Below are positions 26,246 through 32,855 of a stretch of 32,855 nt of DNA, piece by piece. Below the pieces are notes generated by a model. The model was not told the DNA's origin and did no database searches. It saw nothing but the letters and a program-made list of their open reading frames with translations. This stretch comes from an uncultured Afifella sp. (GTDB lineage Bacteria; Pseudomonadota; Alphaproteobacteria; Rhizobiales; Afifellaceae), in assembly GCA_945787495.1 (NCBI GenBank), contig CALZIL010000063.1, positions 1 through 32,855 of the forward strand, given 5' to 3'. Within the stretch, counting starts at the first letter, position 1; every line of letters starts with the position of its first letter. The position numbers and the translations under genes were made by a program.

Positions 26246-26890
26246 TCAGCCCGCGTCCGGCAGATAAGCACCAAGCCGAGCCCTGACGGAGTCCTGAACG
26301 GCTTTTGCCACCTTGTCCGGTGTACCCGAAGCATCGATGACAACGCACCGTTCCGCTTCGACCCGGGCAATGTCGAGGAATCTCTGCCGCCGGGCTTCCT
26401 GGATCGCAATATCATCGGCTTCAAAGCGATCGACCGGCCCGGATCTGGATTGCGCGCGGTAGAGGCCCACCACCGCCGGAAGATCAAGGATCAAGGTCAG
26501 ATCGGGCCGGTCGGCGCCGATCGCCAGATTTTCAAGCCGATTAATCTCTTCCGGGTCAACCCCGCTAGCGCCCTGATAGGCGCGGGTGGAATCGATGAAC
26601 CGGTCGCAGATAACCCAGGCGCCACCTTCAAGGGTCGGCCTGATCGTCTCGTTCATATGGTCGGCCCGTGCAACCGCGAAAAACAGCGCCTCGGCCTCTG
26701 CCCCAAACGGCGCGACCAGACCTGACAGAAGCAGCTCGCGCAGCACTTCTGCCCGCGGGCTTCCGCCCGGTTCGCGGGTTTGAACGGCTTCAACGCTCAG
26801 TTCGGCCAGCCAGTCGGCGAGCAGGCCGGACTGGGTCGATTTGCCGGCGCCCTCGCCGCCCTCAAGCGTGATGAACCGTCCGCGGGTCAC
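26246..26890 (-). CDS. tmk: Thymidylate kinase, GTG start
   Basis: The 214-residue kinase phosphorylates dTMP to dTDP. The P-loop GGEGAGKST is at 11-19, the DR(Y/F) motif is in CDRFIDSTRAYQG and the lid region is around RSGPVDRFE. The start is GTG at 26890, whose GTGA overlaps the stop of the upstream D,D-carboxypeptidase gene; no better ATG exists before the P-loop. The coupling places dTMP kinase in one operon with the cell-wall gene and the clamp loader subunit. Confidence 0.97.
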   Translation of the reverse strand: MTRGRFITLEGGEGAGKSTQSGLLADWLAELSVEAVQTREPGGSPRAEVLRELLLSGLVAPFGAEAEALFFAVARADHMNETIRPTLEGGAWVICDRFIDSTRAYQGASGVDPEEINRLENLAIGADRPDLTLILDLPAVVGLYRAQSRSGPVDRFEADDIAIQEARRQRFLDIARVEAERCVVIDASGTPDKVAKAVQDSVRARLGAYLPDAG

Positions 26891-28065
26891 AGCCAGCCGA
26901 GCAGCAGCTCTTTGAGCGCGCCGAGCGCACGCTGGTGGAGTTCGCCTTCGCCAACCGATTCAGCGGTGTAAAGCGGCGTTTCCTGAATCAGCCGATCACC
27001 CTGCCAGACCTTCAGGACCCCAACACGTAGCCCTTCCTTGACGGGCGCCTCAATTGGCCCCTGATAAACGGCGCGCGCCTTCAACGGATCGCGATTGGTT
27101 CGCGCCACCAGAACGTGCAGCGGCCCATCGGCGCGCAGAGCGACACGGCCTTTCTCGCCGCCAAAGACCGACGCCTCGGCAACTGTTTCGTCGGCCCCAA
27201 ATATGGTGACCTGGCGAAACGAGCGGAAACCCCATTCCAACAGTTTCCGCGCCTCGCCGGCTCGTTCACGCGGGGTTTTGAGACCGTTGACCACCACAAT
27301 CAGCCGTTGGTCGTTGGATATTGCCGATGCGGCAAGGCCGTAGCCCGATTCTTCCGTGTAGCCGGTTTTCAGGCCGTCGGCGCCGATCCCGGCATTGAGA
27401 AGCGGATTGCGGTTGCGTTGCAGGATGTTGTTCCAGGTAAAATCCGGCTCGGCAAAAATCTTATAAAGGTCAGGGAAATTGCGCACGATGTGACGCGCCA
27501 GAATGGCCAGGTCCCGCGCGGTCACCCGTTGATCTGGATCCGGCAATCCCGTCGCATTGCGGAACGTCGAGCCGGTCAGTCCGATGTCGCTAACATGGTC
27601 GTTGAGAAGATCGGAAAACGCGATTTCCGACCCGGCAATACCTTCGGCAATGGCGATCGAGGCATCGTTGCCGGACTGGACGATAACTCCGCGGAGGAGG
27701 TCGCCCAGCGATACCCGCGAATCCAGCACCGCAAACATCGTCGATCCGCCCGATGCCGCGCCGCCGCGCCGCCAGGCATTTTCCGATATGACGAATTCGT
27801 CGGTCAGCGACATACGCCCTTCGGCGATCGCGGTGAAGACGTAGTCGACGAGCCCCAGCTTTGCCATGGACGCCGGCGCCATCAATTCATCGGCGTTCTT
27901 TTCAAAAAGCACCGTGCCGCTGCTGGCATCCATGAGGATTGCGAACGGCGAGCTTGTGTCGAAAACCTGCGCCCGTGCTGGTGGCGATCCAGGTAGCAGC
28001 AATACGCAGGCAAGCAGCACCAACAGACGTAACGATATCCGGATGATGTCCATGAATCCCGGCAT
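26887..28065 (-). CDS. D-alanyl-D-alanine carboxypeptidase (PBP5/6-type, DacF/DacC family)
   Basis: The 392-residue protein trims the terminal D-alanine from peptidoglycan stem peptides. A signal peptide (hydrophobic core about 12-28, ending in PPARA) exports it. The penicillin-binding motifs are SMAK at 66-69, SGN at 131-133 and KTG at 233-235. The C-terminal region is the PBP5_C beta domain followed by an amphipathic end, LGALKELLLGWL, which probably anchors it to the inner membrane. I choose ATG 28065 with GAAGGGG upstream; ATG 28053 would also leave a signal peptide. The longer open frame to 28119 starts with TTG and is less likely. The stop overlaps tmk. Confidence 0.95.
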   Translation of the reverse strand: MPGFMDIIRISLRLLVLLACVLLLPGSPPARAQVFDTSSPFAILMDASSGTVLFEKNADELMAPASMAKLGLVDYVFTAIAEGRMSLTDEFVISENAWRRGGAASGGSTMFAVLDSRVSLGDLLRGVIVQSGNDASIAIAEGIAGSEIAFSDLLNDHVSDIGLTGSTFRNATGLPDPDQRVTARDLAILARHIVRNFPDLYKIFAEPDFTWNNILQRNRNPLLNAGIGADGLKTGYTEESGYGLAASAISNDQRLIVVVNGLKTPRERAGEARKLLEWGFRSFRQVTIFGADETVAEASVFGGEKGRVALRADGPLHVLVARTNRDPLKARAVYQGPIEAPVKEGLRVGVLKVWQGDRLIQETPLYTAESVGEGELHQRALGALKELLLGWL

Positions 28066-28196
28066 GCGGTTTTGCGCCCCTTCACCCGGACATAAAACCC
28101 GGACGAACGGCGAAATCAACCGGGAGCGTCAGTTACGGTTAGAATCCCCGGATTAGAGCAGCAGATCGCGGGCAAATTCAGGTCAATTTTGGCGAA

Positions 28197-29129
28197 TCAG
28201 TCGATCAAACGGTCGATGGCGGCGAATGCAGCGTTGCCGGGGCGTTCAGCGGCATAGGACCGGCGGACGAATTGACCACTGGACAGCGGCGTTGCGGTAT
28301 CGAAACCAGCCTGCCTTATCGGCATGCGCCCGAACCGCCGCGACGCGGTCTTCGCGCCATGACCATCTGTCAGTGCCAGATAAGGATCAAACGGCGTTCC
28401 CGATGTCAGGATTTCGGCGCTGACCTGTTCGCCCCGACTACGTGGCGGCTGCGCATAGGCAGCAACGATCCGTTTGCTGCCGGAGGTCACGGCCGGGACG
28501 TCCGGGCCATTATACGACGCCAGAAGATAGGAACTGTCCTGACCGTCGATCGGCGCCTTGTCGATATATTCGACGCGGACTTTCGCCGTTCCGGAACGAA
28601 TGAATCCGAGCAATTGCGCCGTCTGCTTTGACAGATCGATCAGCCGGTTATGGGCAAAGGGACCACGGTCGTTGACGCGGACGATGACAGACCTGTCATT
28701 GTTCAGGTTGGTGACGCGGGCATAACTGGGCAGCGGCATCGTCGGATGCGCCGCCGTCAGCGAATTCATATCGTAGATCTCACCGTTGGCGGTCAGCCGG
28801 CCATGGAAGTCGCGGCCGTACCATGAGGCGGTTCCGACGCGATCATAATCGGGATCGGCTTTCGGGCGGTACCAATTGCCGGCGATCTGGTAGGGCTTGC
28901 CGATCTGATAGCGGCCGCCACCCTTGCGCAGCGGCTTCTCAGTCTTGGCCACCGCCACGGCGACGACCGGGCTGGGTGCGACGCCGAGTTTAGGATCAAC
29001 AGTCGGCGCCTGCGCTACGGGTGCGGTCGTCTGCGTCGCGCAGCCGGCGGCGAGAACGCACAATATTGCGACCGAACATGACCTCACCCGCGTAAAGCCC
29101 GATGCGGACCGGCAATTCCTTATCGTCAA
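28197..29129 (-). CDS. rlpA: RlpA-family septal-ring lytic transglycosylase lipoprotein
   Basis: The protein, up to 310 residues, has the double-psi beta-barrel of RlpA: GTASWYG, then HGRLTANGEIYDMNSLTAAH, RVNDRGPF and NRLIDLSKQTAQLLGF. These enzymes cleave peptidoglycan strands lacking stem peptides at the septum. There is a lipoprotein signal with the lipobox LAAGC. No C-terminal SPOR domain is recognisable. The start is uncertain. TTG 29129 gives the longest form; GTG 29087 gives a tidy lipoprotein leader beginning with fMet-Arg-Ser-Cys. No ATG precedes the lipobox. It is first in the minus-strand series and the carboxypeptidase gene follows after 131 bases. Confidence 0.92.
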   Translation of the reverse strand: MTIRNCRSASGFTRVRSCSVAILCVLAAGCATQTTAPVAQAPTVDPKLGVAPSPVVAVAVAKTEKPLRKGGGRYQIGKPYQIAGNWYRPKADPDYDRVGTASWYGRDFHGRLTANGEIYDMNSLTAAHPTMPLPSYARVTNLNNDRSVIVRVNDRGPFAHNRLIDLSKQTAQLLGFIRSGTAKVRVEYIDKAPIDGQDSSYLLASYNGPDVPAVTSGSKRIVAAYAQPPRSRGEQVSAEILTSGTPFDPYLALTDGHGAKTASRRFGRMPIRQAGFDTATPLSSGQFVRRSYAAERPGNAAFAAIDRLID

Positions 29130-29224
29130 TGCGTCGCCCCAAATTATCTGTCAGCACCGGACAAATCGCCGAAAACAACCGGTGCCAGTCATCGCGGACC
29201 AGCGTTAGCATGCCGCTAAGGATC

Positions 29225-29232
29225 ATGGTTAA
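29225..29232 (-). promoter_or_regulatory. CtrA-type half site upstream of rlpA
   Basis: The minus strand reads TTAACCAT, the 8-base CtrA motif of alphaproteobacteria, about 95 bases before the longest rlpA start. A cell-cycle link would suit a septal enzyme, but an 8-base match can arise by chance. Confidence 0.3.
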
Positions 29233-29260
29233 CGGCGCCTTAGAATTTATTCAAGGGCCA

Positions 29261-29283
29261 GAAACAGGCCAAAATTGGGCCTG
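29261..29283 (-). terminator. Hairpin after the DegT-type aminotransferase gene
   Basis: On the minus strand CAGGCC and GGCCTG (29278-29283 and 29265-29270) form a six-base-pair stem with a seven-base loop, followed by TTTC. It lies 16 bases after the aminotransferase stop. The stem and T-tract are short, so it is at best a modest Rho-independent terminator. Confidence 0.4.
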
Positions 29284-29298
29284 AGTCGCCTTATGCGG

Positions 29299-30471
29299 CT
29301 AAATGACCGCCCTGAGTGCCGCAATCACCCGGTCCGCTTCCCTGTCCGTCAGGTCAGGATAGATGGGCAGGCTCAGGACGTCCCGCGACAATTGCTCGGC
29401 GACCGGATGGGAGTCATCCGGCGACACCCATGGCTGGAATGCACCGTGGCGGTGAAGCGGTGTCGGATAGAAAAGTCCGGTCTGAATGCCGGCGTCCGAC
29501 AAGCCCTTCCGTACCCGATCGCGGTCCGGAACTCTCACGGTGTAGAGCGCCCAGGCCGACCGGTAACCGGCGGCAATATCGGGCGTCGACACCACATCTG
29601 CCAGACCCGCCGTATAGTGCTCGGCAATCTGCTGCCGCCGCACCATTTCGTCGGCGAAGACCTCGAACTTCGCCAACAGCACCGCCGCTTGGATTGTATC
29701 GAGGCGGCCCGTCATACCGAGCCGCAATGCTTCGTCGCCGGCGCCGCTGCGGCCATGGCTGCGGATCTCCCGCACCGTTTCCGCCAAGGCGTCATCATTG
29801 GTCAGCACCGCGCCGCCATCGCCATAGGCGCCGAGCGGCTTGGTCGGATAAAAGCTCACCGCCGAGATCGGCGCCAGCGAGCCGACCGGGCCGGCCGGCG
29901 CGGCGCCGCCAAGGCTCTGGGCGGCATCGGCAATAATGTGAAGCCCCTCGCGCGCGGCAATGGCGCCGATTTCCTCATAGTCCGCCGGCAGGCCGTAAAG
30001 GTCGACCGGCATGACCGCTTTTGGCTGCAAACGGCCTTCGCTCCGGATATTGGCAATAGCCGTTTCCAGCGCCGCCGGGTCCATGTTGAACGTTGCCGCA
30101 TCGACATCGACGAAGACCGGCACGGCGCCGACGGAGGCAACCGAACCGGCCGTGGCGGAAAACGTGAATGCCGGCACGAAAACCGCATCGCCGGGCCCGA
30201 CGCCGAGCGCCATCAGCGCCATGATCAGGGCATCGCGCCCGCTGGAGACGCCGATCGCGTGCGGCACGCCGCAATAGTCGGCAAGCTCGGCCTCCAGCGC
30301 CGCCACTTCCGGGCCGAGGACGAACTGGCCGTGATCGAGAACCCGGTCCATCCCTGCCCTGAGCGTGGCTTCGATACGGGCACGCTGCCGGTCAAGCGCA
30401 TAAAGCGTCACCGGTGCGAGGTCGTCTTGCGGCGATACGGCCGGGCTTGGCATGGGTACGGTCACGGTCAT
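29299..30471 (-). CDS. DegT/DnrJ/EryC1 sugar aminotransferase, probable GnnB
   Basis: The 390-residue PLP enzyme belongs to the nucleotide-sugar aminotransferases. The PLP lysine is Lys211 in FYPTKPLGAYGDGG, with GVSSGRDAL (phosphate cup) near 74-82, FTFSATA near 102 and DAAQSLGG near 182. Its ATG overlaps the stop of the Gfo/Idh-type gene. This pairing, oxidoreductase then aminotransferase, is what GnnA and GnnB use to turn UDP-GlcNAc into UDP-GlcNAc3N, the donor for 2,3-diamino-2,3-dideoxyglucose lipid A found in several Hyphomicrobiales. The link is inference from family and order; WlbA/WlbE-type O-antigen sugar synthesis is the main alternative. Confidence 0.9.
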   Translation of the reverse strand: MTVTVPMPSPAVSPQDDLAPVTLYALDRQRARIEATLRAGMDRVLDHGQFVLGPEVAALEAELADYCGVPHAIGVSSGRDALIMALMALGVGPGDAVFVPAFTFSATAGSVASVGAVPVFVDVDAATFNMDPAALETAIANIRSEGRLQPKAVMPVDLYGLPADYEEIGAIAAREGLHIIADAAQSLGGAAPAGPVGSLAPISAVSFYPTKPLGAYGDGGAVLTNDDALAETVREIRSHGRSGAGDEALRLGMTGRLDTIQAAVLLAKFEVFADEMVRRQQIAEHYTAGLADVVSTPDIAAGYRSAWALYTVRVPDRDRVRKGLSDAGIQTGLFYPTPLHRHGAFQPWVSPDDSHPVAEQLSRDVLSLPIYPDLTDREADRVIAALRAVI

Positions 30472-31457
30472 TCCTGTTGGCTAGTGCTTGCAAGCGAGGA
30501 TTCAACCCGGCTGCGGTGTGTTCTGAGGCTGTCATTGATCAGATTGGCGACGCGCAGCGCCTCCTTGCCGGCATGGCCGTCGACGATCGGCGTCCGGCCG
30601 CTGCTGATGCAATCAAGGAACTCGGCGATCTCGTTGCCCAGGCTGTCCTCCTGCGGCAGGTCGGCGGCGCGATGCTCGATCGCCGCCAGGCCTTGCGTTG
30701 CCGGGTCGCCGCGCTTGATGAAATGCGCCAGCCGCGAGCGGGTGAAATCGCAGACCAGATAGCTGTCGGGCTGGAAGACCCGCATGACGCGCTCGGTCTT
30801 GCCGCTGATTCGGCTCGCCGTGACATTGGCGACGCATCCGCTTTTGAAAATGATGCGCGCATTGGCCATGTCCTCGGTCGGATTGAGGATCGGCGCGCCG
30901 ACCGCGTGAACGCTTTCGACCGGGTCGTTGACCAGCCCCATGATGATGTCGATGTCGTGGATCATCAGATCGAAGACGACATCCACCTCCCCTGCCCGCC
31001 CAGTCCACATCGAAATCCGGTGGCTTTCAATATAGAGCGGTCGCGTGATCTCCTTGACCAGCGCCTTGTAGGCGGCGGAGAAGCGCTCGATATGTCCGAC
31101 CTGCAGGATCCGGTCCGCCGCCTCGGCCTGTTTCACCAGCGCTTCGGCGCTGGCGACATCGTCGGTGATCGGCTTTTCCACCAGCACATGCACGCCGTTG
31201 CCAAGCATTTCGCCGGCTACGGCGAAATGCGCCGGCGTGGAGACCGCGACACTGGCCGCCGCGATCCGGCCGTTCAGGGCGGTGTGATCGGTGAGCGCCT
31301 CTTCGGCGCCGAATTCGTCCGCCACGGCGCGGGCCCGCGCCAGATCCTGATCGACCACGGCGACAAGCCGGGCATCGGGATTGGCGGCGTAGTGTTTGGC
31401 GTGGAAGCGGCCAAAATAGCCTGCGCCAATAACGGCCACTGGAATGGGAGATCGCAT
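30468..31457 (-). CDS. Gfo/Idh/MocA oxidoreductase, probable GnnA
   Basis: The 329-residue NAD(P)-dependent oxidoreductase has the nucleotide-binding GAGYFGRFH at 11-19, the EKP motif at 94-96 with its catalytic lysine, and the C-terminal sheet domain with DLMIHDIDI supplying the second active-site histidine. If paired with the following aminotransferase it would oxidise the 3-position of UDP-GlcNAc, as GnnA does. ATG 31457 is chosen because it places the glycine motif ten residues in; a GTG at 31505 would add 16 unrelated residues. The stop overlaps the aminotransferase ATG as ATGA. No strong Shine-Dalgarno sequence is visible. Confidence 0.9.
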   Translation of the reverse strand: MRSPIPVAVIGAGYFGRFHAKHYAANPDARLVAVVDQDLARARAVADEFGAEEALTDHTALNGRIAAASVAVSTPAHFAVAGEMLGNGVHVLVEKPITDDVASAEALVKQAEAADRILQVGHIERFSAAYKALVKEITRPLYIESHRISMWTGRAGEVDVVFDLMIHDIDIIMGLVNDPVESVHAVGAPILNPTEDMANARIIFKSGCVANVTASRISGKTERVMRVFQPDSYLVCDFTRSRLAHFIKRGDPATQGLAAIEHRAADLPQEDSLGNEIAEFLDCISSGRTPIVDGHAGKEALRVANLINDSLRTHRSRVESSLASTSQQE

Positions 31458-31578
31458 TGCAATTTCGCTTGCAGGATGTGTTGACCGGGCGATGTTCGGT
31501 TCCACCCGCGGTCAGGTTGCGTCCCTATAGCACCGACCCGCCGCAATAAGAAACAGTCCTTACGTTACGGGAACGGCA

Positions 31579-31626
31579 GATCGCCGCAGGCGATCAAGAC
31601 GCCCGCCGGCTTCTGATCAGGCGGGC
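31579..31626. repeat. Two perfect hairpins in tandem
   Basis: GATCGCC/GGCGATC (31579-31585 and 31589-31595, loop GCA) is followed five bases later by GCCCGCC/GGCGGGC (31601-31607 and 31620-31626, 12-base loop). Both have seven perfect pairs. They sit between the Gfo/Idh gene start and the tRNA gene, where no ORF is expected to end. Neither has a T-run. Confidence 0.6.
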
Positions 31627-31726
31627 TTGTCGGTCGATTGCCGTTGATGATACGACCCGCCAACCGAAGCTTTGACAGACAGGCTCGTTCGCACCGCTTC
31701 GCCTGATCTGTTGAACGGCCTTGAAT

Positions 31727-31816
31727 GGATGGGTGGCCGAGTGGTTGAAGGCACCGGTCTTGAAAACCGGCAGGCGGGAGACCGTCTCGTTGGTTCGAAT
31801 CCCACCCCATCCGCCA
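31727..31816 (+). tRNA. tRNA-Ser (anticodon UGA), CCA encoded
   Basis: The acceptor arms GGATGGG (31727-31733) and CCCATCC (31806-31812) pair perfectly, followed by discriminator G and an encoded CCA (31814-31816). The D arm is in GGCCGAGTGGTTGAAGGC. The anticodon stem CCGGT/ACCGG encloses CTTGAAA with anticodon TGA at 31761-31763, reading UCA and other UCN serine codons. A long class II variable arm with GGGAGACC follows. In the T arm, GTTGG pairs with CCCAC around TTCGAAT except for one T-C mismatch at its centre (31791 with 31803). Confidence 0.96.
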
Positions 31817-32008
31817 ATCTGTCCGGATAACAGTTCGCCATCACCCGAGGCGATTAAAACCTCTTGGGCGGCAGTTCGGCTCAGTCTGCGTTAAGCAGCA
31901 AATCCTCTCGCGGTGTATCGAATTGCCGGCGCGAAAAAGTTTTGAATGCGACCACTAGCGGACGCAAGACGCCGCTGCCACGCATGTCGATTTGGTGCCG
32001 TAGCGGAC

Positions 32009-32037
32009 TTGGAGAGAGGCTTTGGCATTGTTAGAAT
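32009..32037 (+). promoter_or_regulatory. Candidate promoter of the substrate-binding protein gene
   Basis: TTGGAG (32009-32014) and TAGAAT (32032-32037) are 17 bases apart, about 80 bases before the start codon. The -10 matches five of six consensus bases, the -35 only three. The -10 overlaps the left arm of the inverted repeat at 32035-32067. Confidence 0.4.
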
Positions 32038-32067
32038 GATTGAACGGTGCAACACCGTGTAATCATT
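32035..32067 (+). promoter_or_regulatory. Long inverted repeat in the leader of the transport gene
   Basis: The arms AATGATT (32035-32041) and AATCATT (32061-32067) are exact complements, as are the inner arms ACGGTG (32044-32049) and CACCGT (32053-32058), around a CAA loop. Only a two-by-two internal mismatch (GA against GT) interrupts the stem. No T-run follows, so it is not a simple terminator. It may be an operator over the start of transcription or a structured leader. Confidence 0.6.
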
Positions 32068-32106
32068 GGAAAATGCTGGTCTTTGGAAGTTTGACTCTCA
32101 CATTAC

Positions 32107-32112
32107 AGGGGA
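32107..32112 (+). promoter_or_regulatory. Ribosome binding site supporting a TTG start
   Basis: AGGGGA at 32107-32112 lies six bases before TTG 32119 and is the only good Shine-Dalgarno sequence near the start of the open frame. Confidence 0.65.
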
Positions 32113-32118
32113 AATCAT

Positions 32119-32855
32119 TTGGCAACGATCAATATTCAATTCACATTGTTCTCGGCATTTTATTCGCCGCTGATTTCGATGATGTCGGGCGGCTTCCTCA
32201 AGTCAGAAGGGCTTGAACCCGATTGGTCCGTTGCACCGCCGGGCGTGTCTGCGATCGCCGCCCTGGAGGACGGCACCGCCGACGTCGTTCAATCGGCATT
32301 GAGCCAGGGGTTTACGTCGCTGGCTGAGGGCAAGGATCCGGTGGCTGTGCATTTCGCGCAAATCAATGAAATGGACGGGTTTTTCATTACCGGCCGTGAC
32401 GCCGATCCGCAGTTTGCATGGAGCAAGCTCGAAGGCTCGGACGTGATTTTGTTTGGCGGCGGTCAGCCTTTGGCGATGTTCAAATATGCCTGTCACAAGG
32501 CCGGCATCGACTTTGACAAAATCAACGTTGTCAATGTCGGCGGCGCGGCGGATATGGACGCCGCGTTCCGTTCCGGGCAAGGCCAATATGTCCAGCAGCA
32601 AGGCCCGTTCCCGCAGCAATTGGAGGCCGATGGGGTTGGCCATATCGTGGCGCAAGTCGGCCCACAGATCGGACCTTGCGGATTTTCGAGCCTGGCGGCA
32701 ACGCGCCAATGGCTTGAAACGAACATGGCGAAAGCGTTCATGCGGGCCTACAAAAAGACGCGCGCCTATATGAACGACACGCCGGCTGCCGAGATTGCCA
32801 GAGCCGAAAAGGAATATTTCCCCAACATTGATGAAAGCGTCCTAGCGACGTGCAT
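32119..32855 (+). CDS. ABC transporter substrate-binding protein, NMT1/THI5-like (partial, runs off the window)
   Basis: The frame is open from TTG 32119 to the last base, about 245 residues without a stop. The sequence begins ATINIQFTLFSAFYSPLISM, then has a GVSAIAALEDGTADVVQSA stretch, QINEMDGFFITGR, GGGQPLAMFKYACHKAG and AKAFMRAYKKTRAYM. This is the pattern of a branch of the NMT1/THI5-like (type 2 periplasmic-binding fold) proteins. Relatives bind pyrimidine, sulfonate, nitrate or similar small organic ligands; which one applies here cannot be read from the sequence. There is no signal peptide, which is odd for a periplasmic binding protein but recurs in this branch as I remember it. The first ATG lies about 19 codons in, beyond conserved residues, so TTG is the better start. 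Permease and ATPase genes would be expected beyond the window. Confidence 0.88.
   Translation, partial: MATINIQFTLFSAFYSPLISMMSGGFLKSEGLEPDWSVAPPGVSAIAALEDGTADVVQSALSQGFTSLAEGKDPVAVHFAQINEMDGFFITGRDADPQFAWSKLEGSDVILFGGGQPLAMFKYACHKAGIDFDKINVVNVGGAADMDAAFRSGQGQYVQQQGPFPQQLEADGVGHIVAQVGPQIGPCGFSSLAATRQWLETNMAKAFMRAYKKTRAYMNDTPAAEIARAEKEYFPNIDESVLATC

Larger units (their letters stand above)
31817..32118. other. Intergenic region between tRNA-Ser and the transport gene
   Basis: No gene is recognisable here. Just after the tRNA, CCCGAGG and CCTC-TT-GGG (about 31847-31872) could form a bulged hairpin without a T-run. The right end holds a promoter-like pair and a long inverted repeat, both described separately, belonging to the downstream substrate-binding protein gene. 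Confidence 0.5.

Noticed and set aside
23855-26725. Two long open plus-strand frames opposite metG, holB and tmk
   Set aside because: Both strands cannot code here; the minus strand shows HIGH, KMSKS and P-loop motifs while the plus-strand frames show none.
29275-31484. Two long open plus-strand frames opposite the aminotransferase and oxidoreductase genes
   Set aside because: No start context and no motifs; the minus strand has the PLP lysine and Rossmann motifs.
31672-31700. Promoter at TTGACA before tRNA-Ser
   Set aside because: The -35 is good but the -10 position reads CGCTTC; not enough to call.
31565-31844. Small minus-strand frames over the tRNA
   Set aside because: These are antisense readings of tRNA-Ser, a frequent source of false hypothetical proteins.
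32038-32118. TPP riboswitch before the NMT1/THI5-like gene
   Set aside because: The conserved thi-box segments (CUGAGA and ACCUGA types) are absent; only a simple inverted repeat is present.

Overview
The window is a GC-rich, gene-dense piece of an alphaproteobacterial chromosome, most likely from the order Hyphomicrobiales (Rhizobiales). The evidence is the gene order lpdA - GlsB-like - lipA - ratA - (cinA, ispDF) - dusB - ntrB - ntrC - ntrY - ntrX - trkA - trkH - dat - hfq - hflX - mazG. The single-polypeptide IspDF, an NtrX without the GAFTGA loop, and a likely GnnA/GnnB lipid A pair point the same way. I see no insertion sequence, prophage or CRISPR array.

Layout. (1) 303-5869, plus strand: lpdA (E3 of pyruvate dehydrogenase), a small GlsB/YeaQ-type membrane protein, lipA, a RatA/Coq10 START-like protein, and a membrane protein fused to a spermidine-synthase-like domain. 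(2) 5864-7560, minus strand: ispDF and a PncC-type CinA protein, coupled by an ATGA overlap. (3) 7690-20482, plus strand: a nitrogen-control and potassium block running dusB-ntrB-ntrC, ntrY-ntrX, trkA-trkH, dat, hfq, hflX. (4) 20501-21337, minus strand: mazG, convergent with hflX. (5) 21338-21652: a gap ending in an AT-rich island. (6) 21653-29129, minus strand: a housekeeping series transcribed rlpA, D,D-carboxypeptidase, tmk, holB, metG, tatD, PhnP-like MBL hydrolase, DUF2798 protein; most of the genes from the carboxypeptidase onward overlap or nearly touch. (7) 29299-31457, minus strand: a Gfo/Idh oxidoreductase and a DegT-type aminotransferase, overlapping by ATGA, probably making UDP-GlcNAc3N for diamino lipid A. 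(8) 31727-31816: tRNA-Ser(UGA). (9) 32119 to the window end: a TTG-started, signal-less NMT1/THI5-like substrate-binding protein.

How the genes work together. LipA makes the lipoyl groups that LpdA reoxidises. NtrB/NtrC and NtrY/NtrX are the two alphaproteobacterial nitrogen and redox two-component systems, here joined to Trk potassium uptake and the Hfq/HflX post-transcriptional genes. The minus-strand series joins cell-wall work (rlpA, carboxypeptidase), dTMP phosphorylation, the clamp loader and methionyl-tRNA synthesis.

The most notable irregularities are: ntrY is split by a frameshift that coincides with an apparent loss of part of its periplasmic sensor; hflX follows hfq in the same frame after a single TGA and has no ATG or GTG start; a 20-bp offset repeat creates a seven-codon minicistron between ntrB and ntrC; and a long near-perfect inverted repeat lies in front of the substrate-binding protein gene. 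I did not find a clear new multi-gene system; most of the window is core genome.
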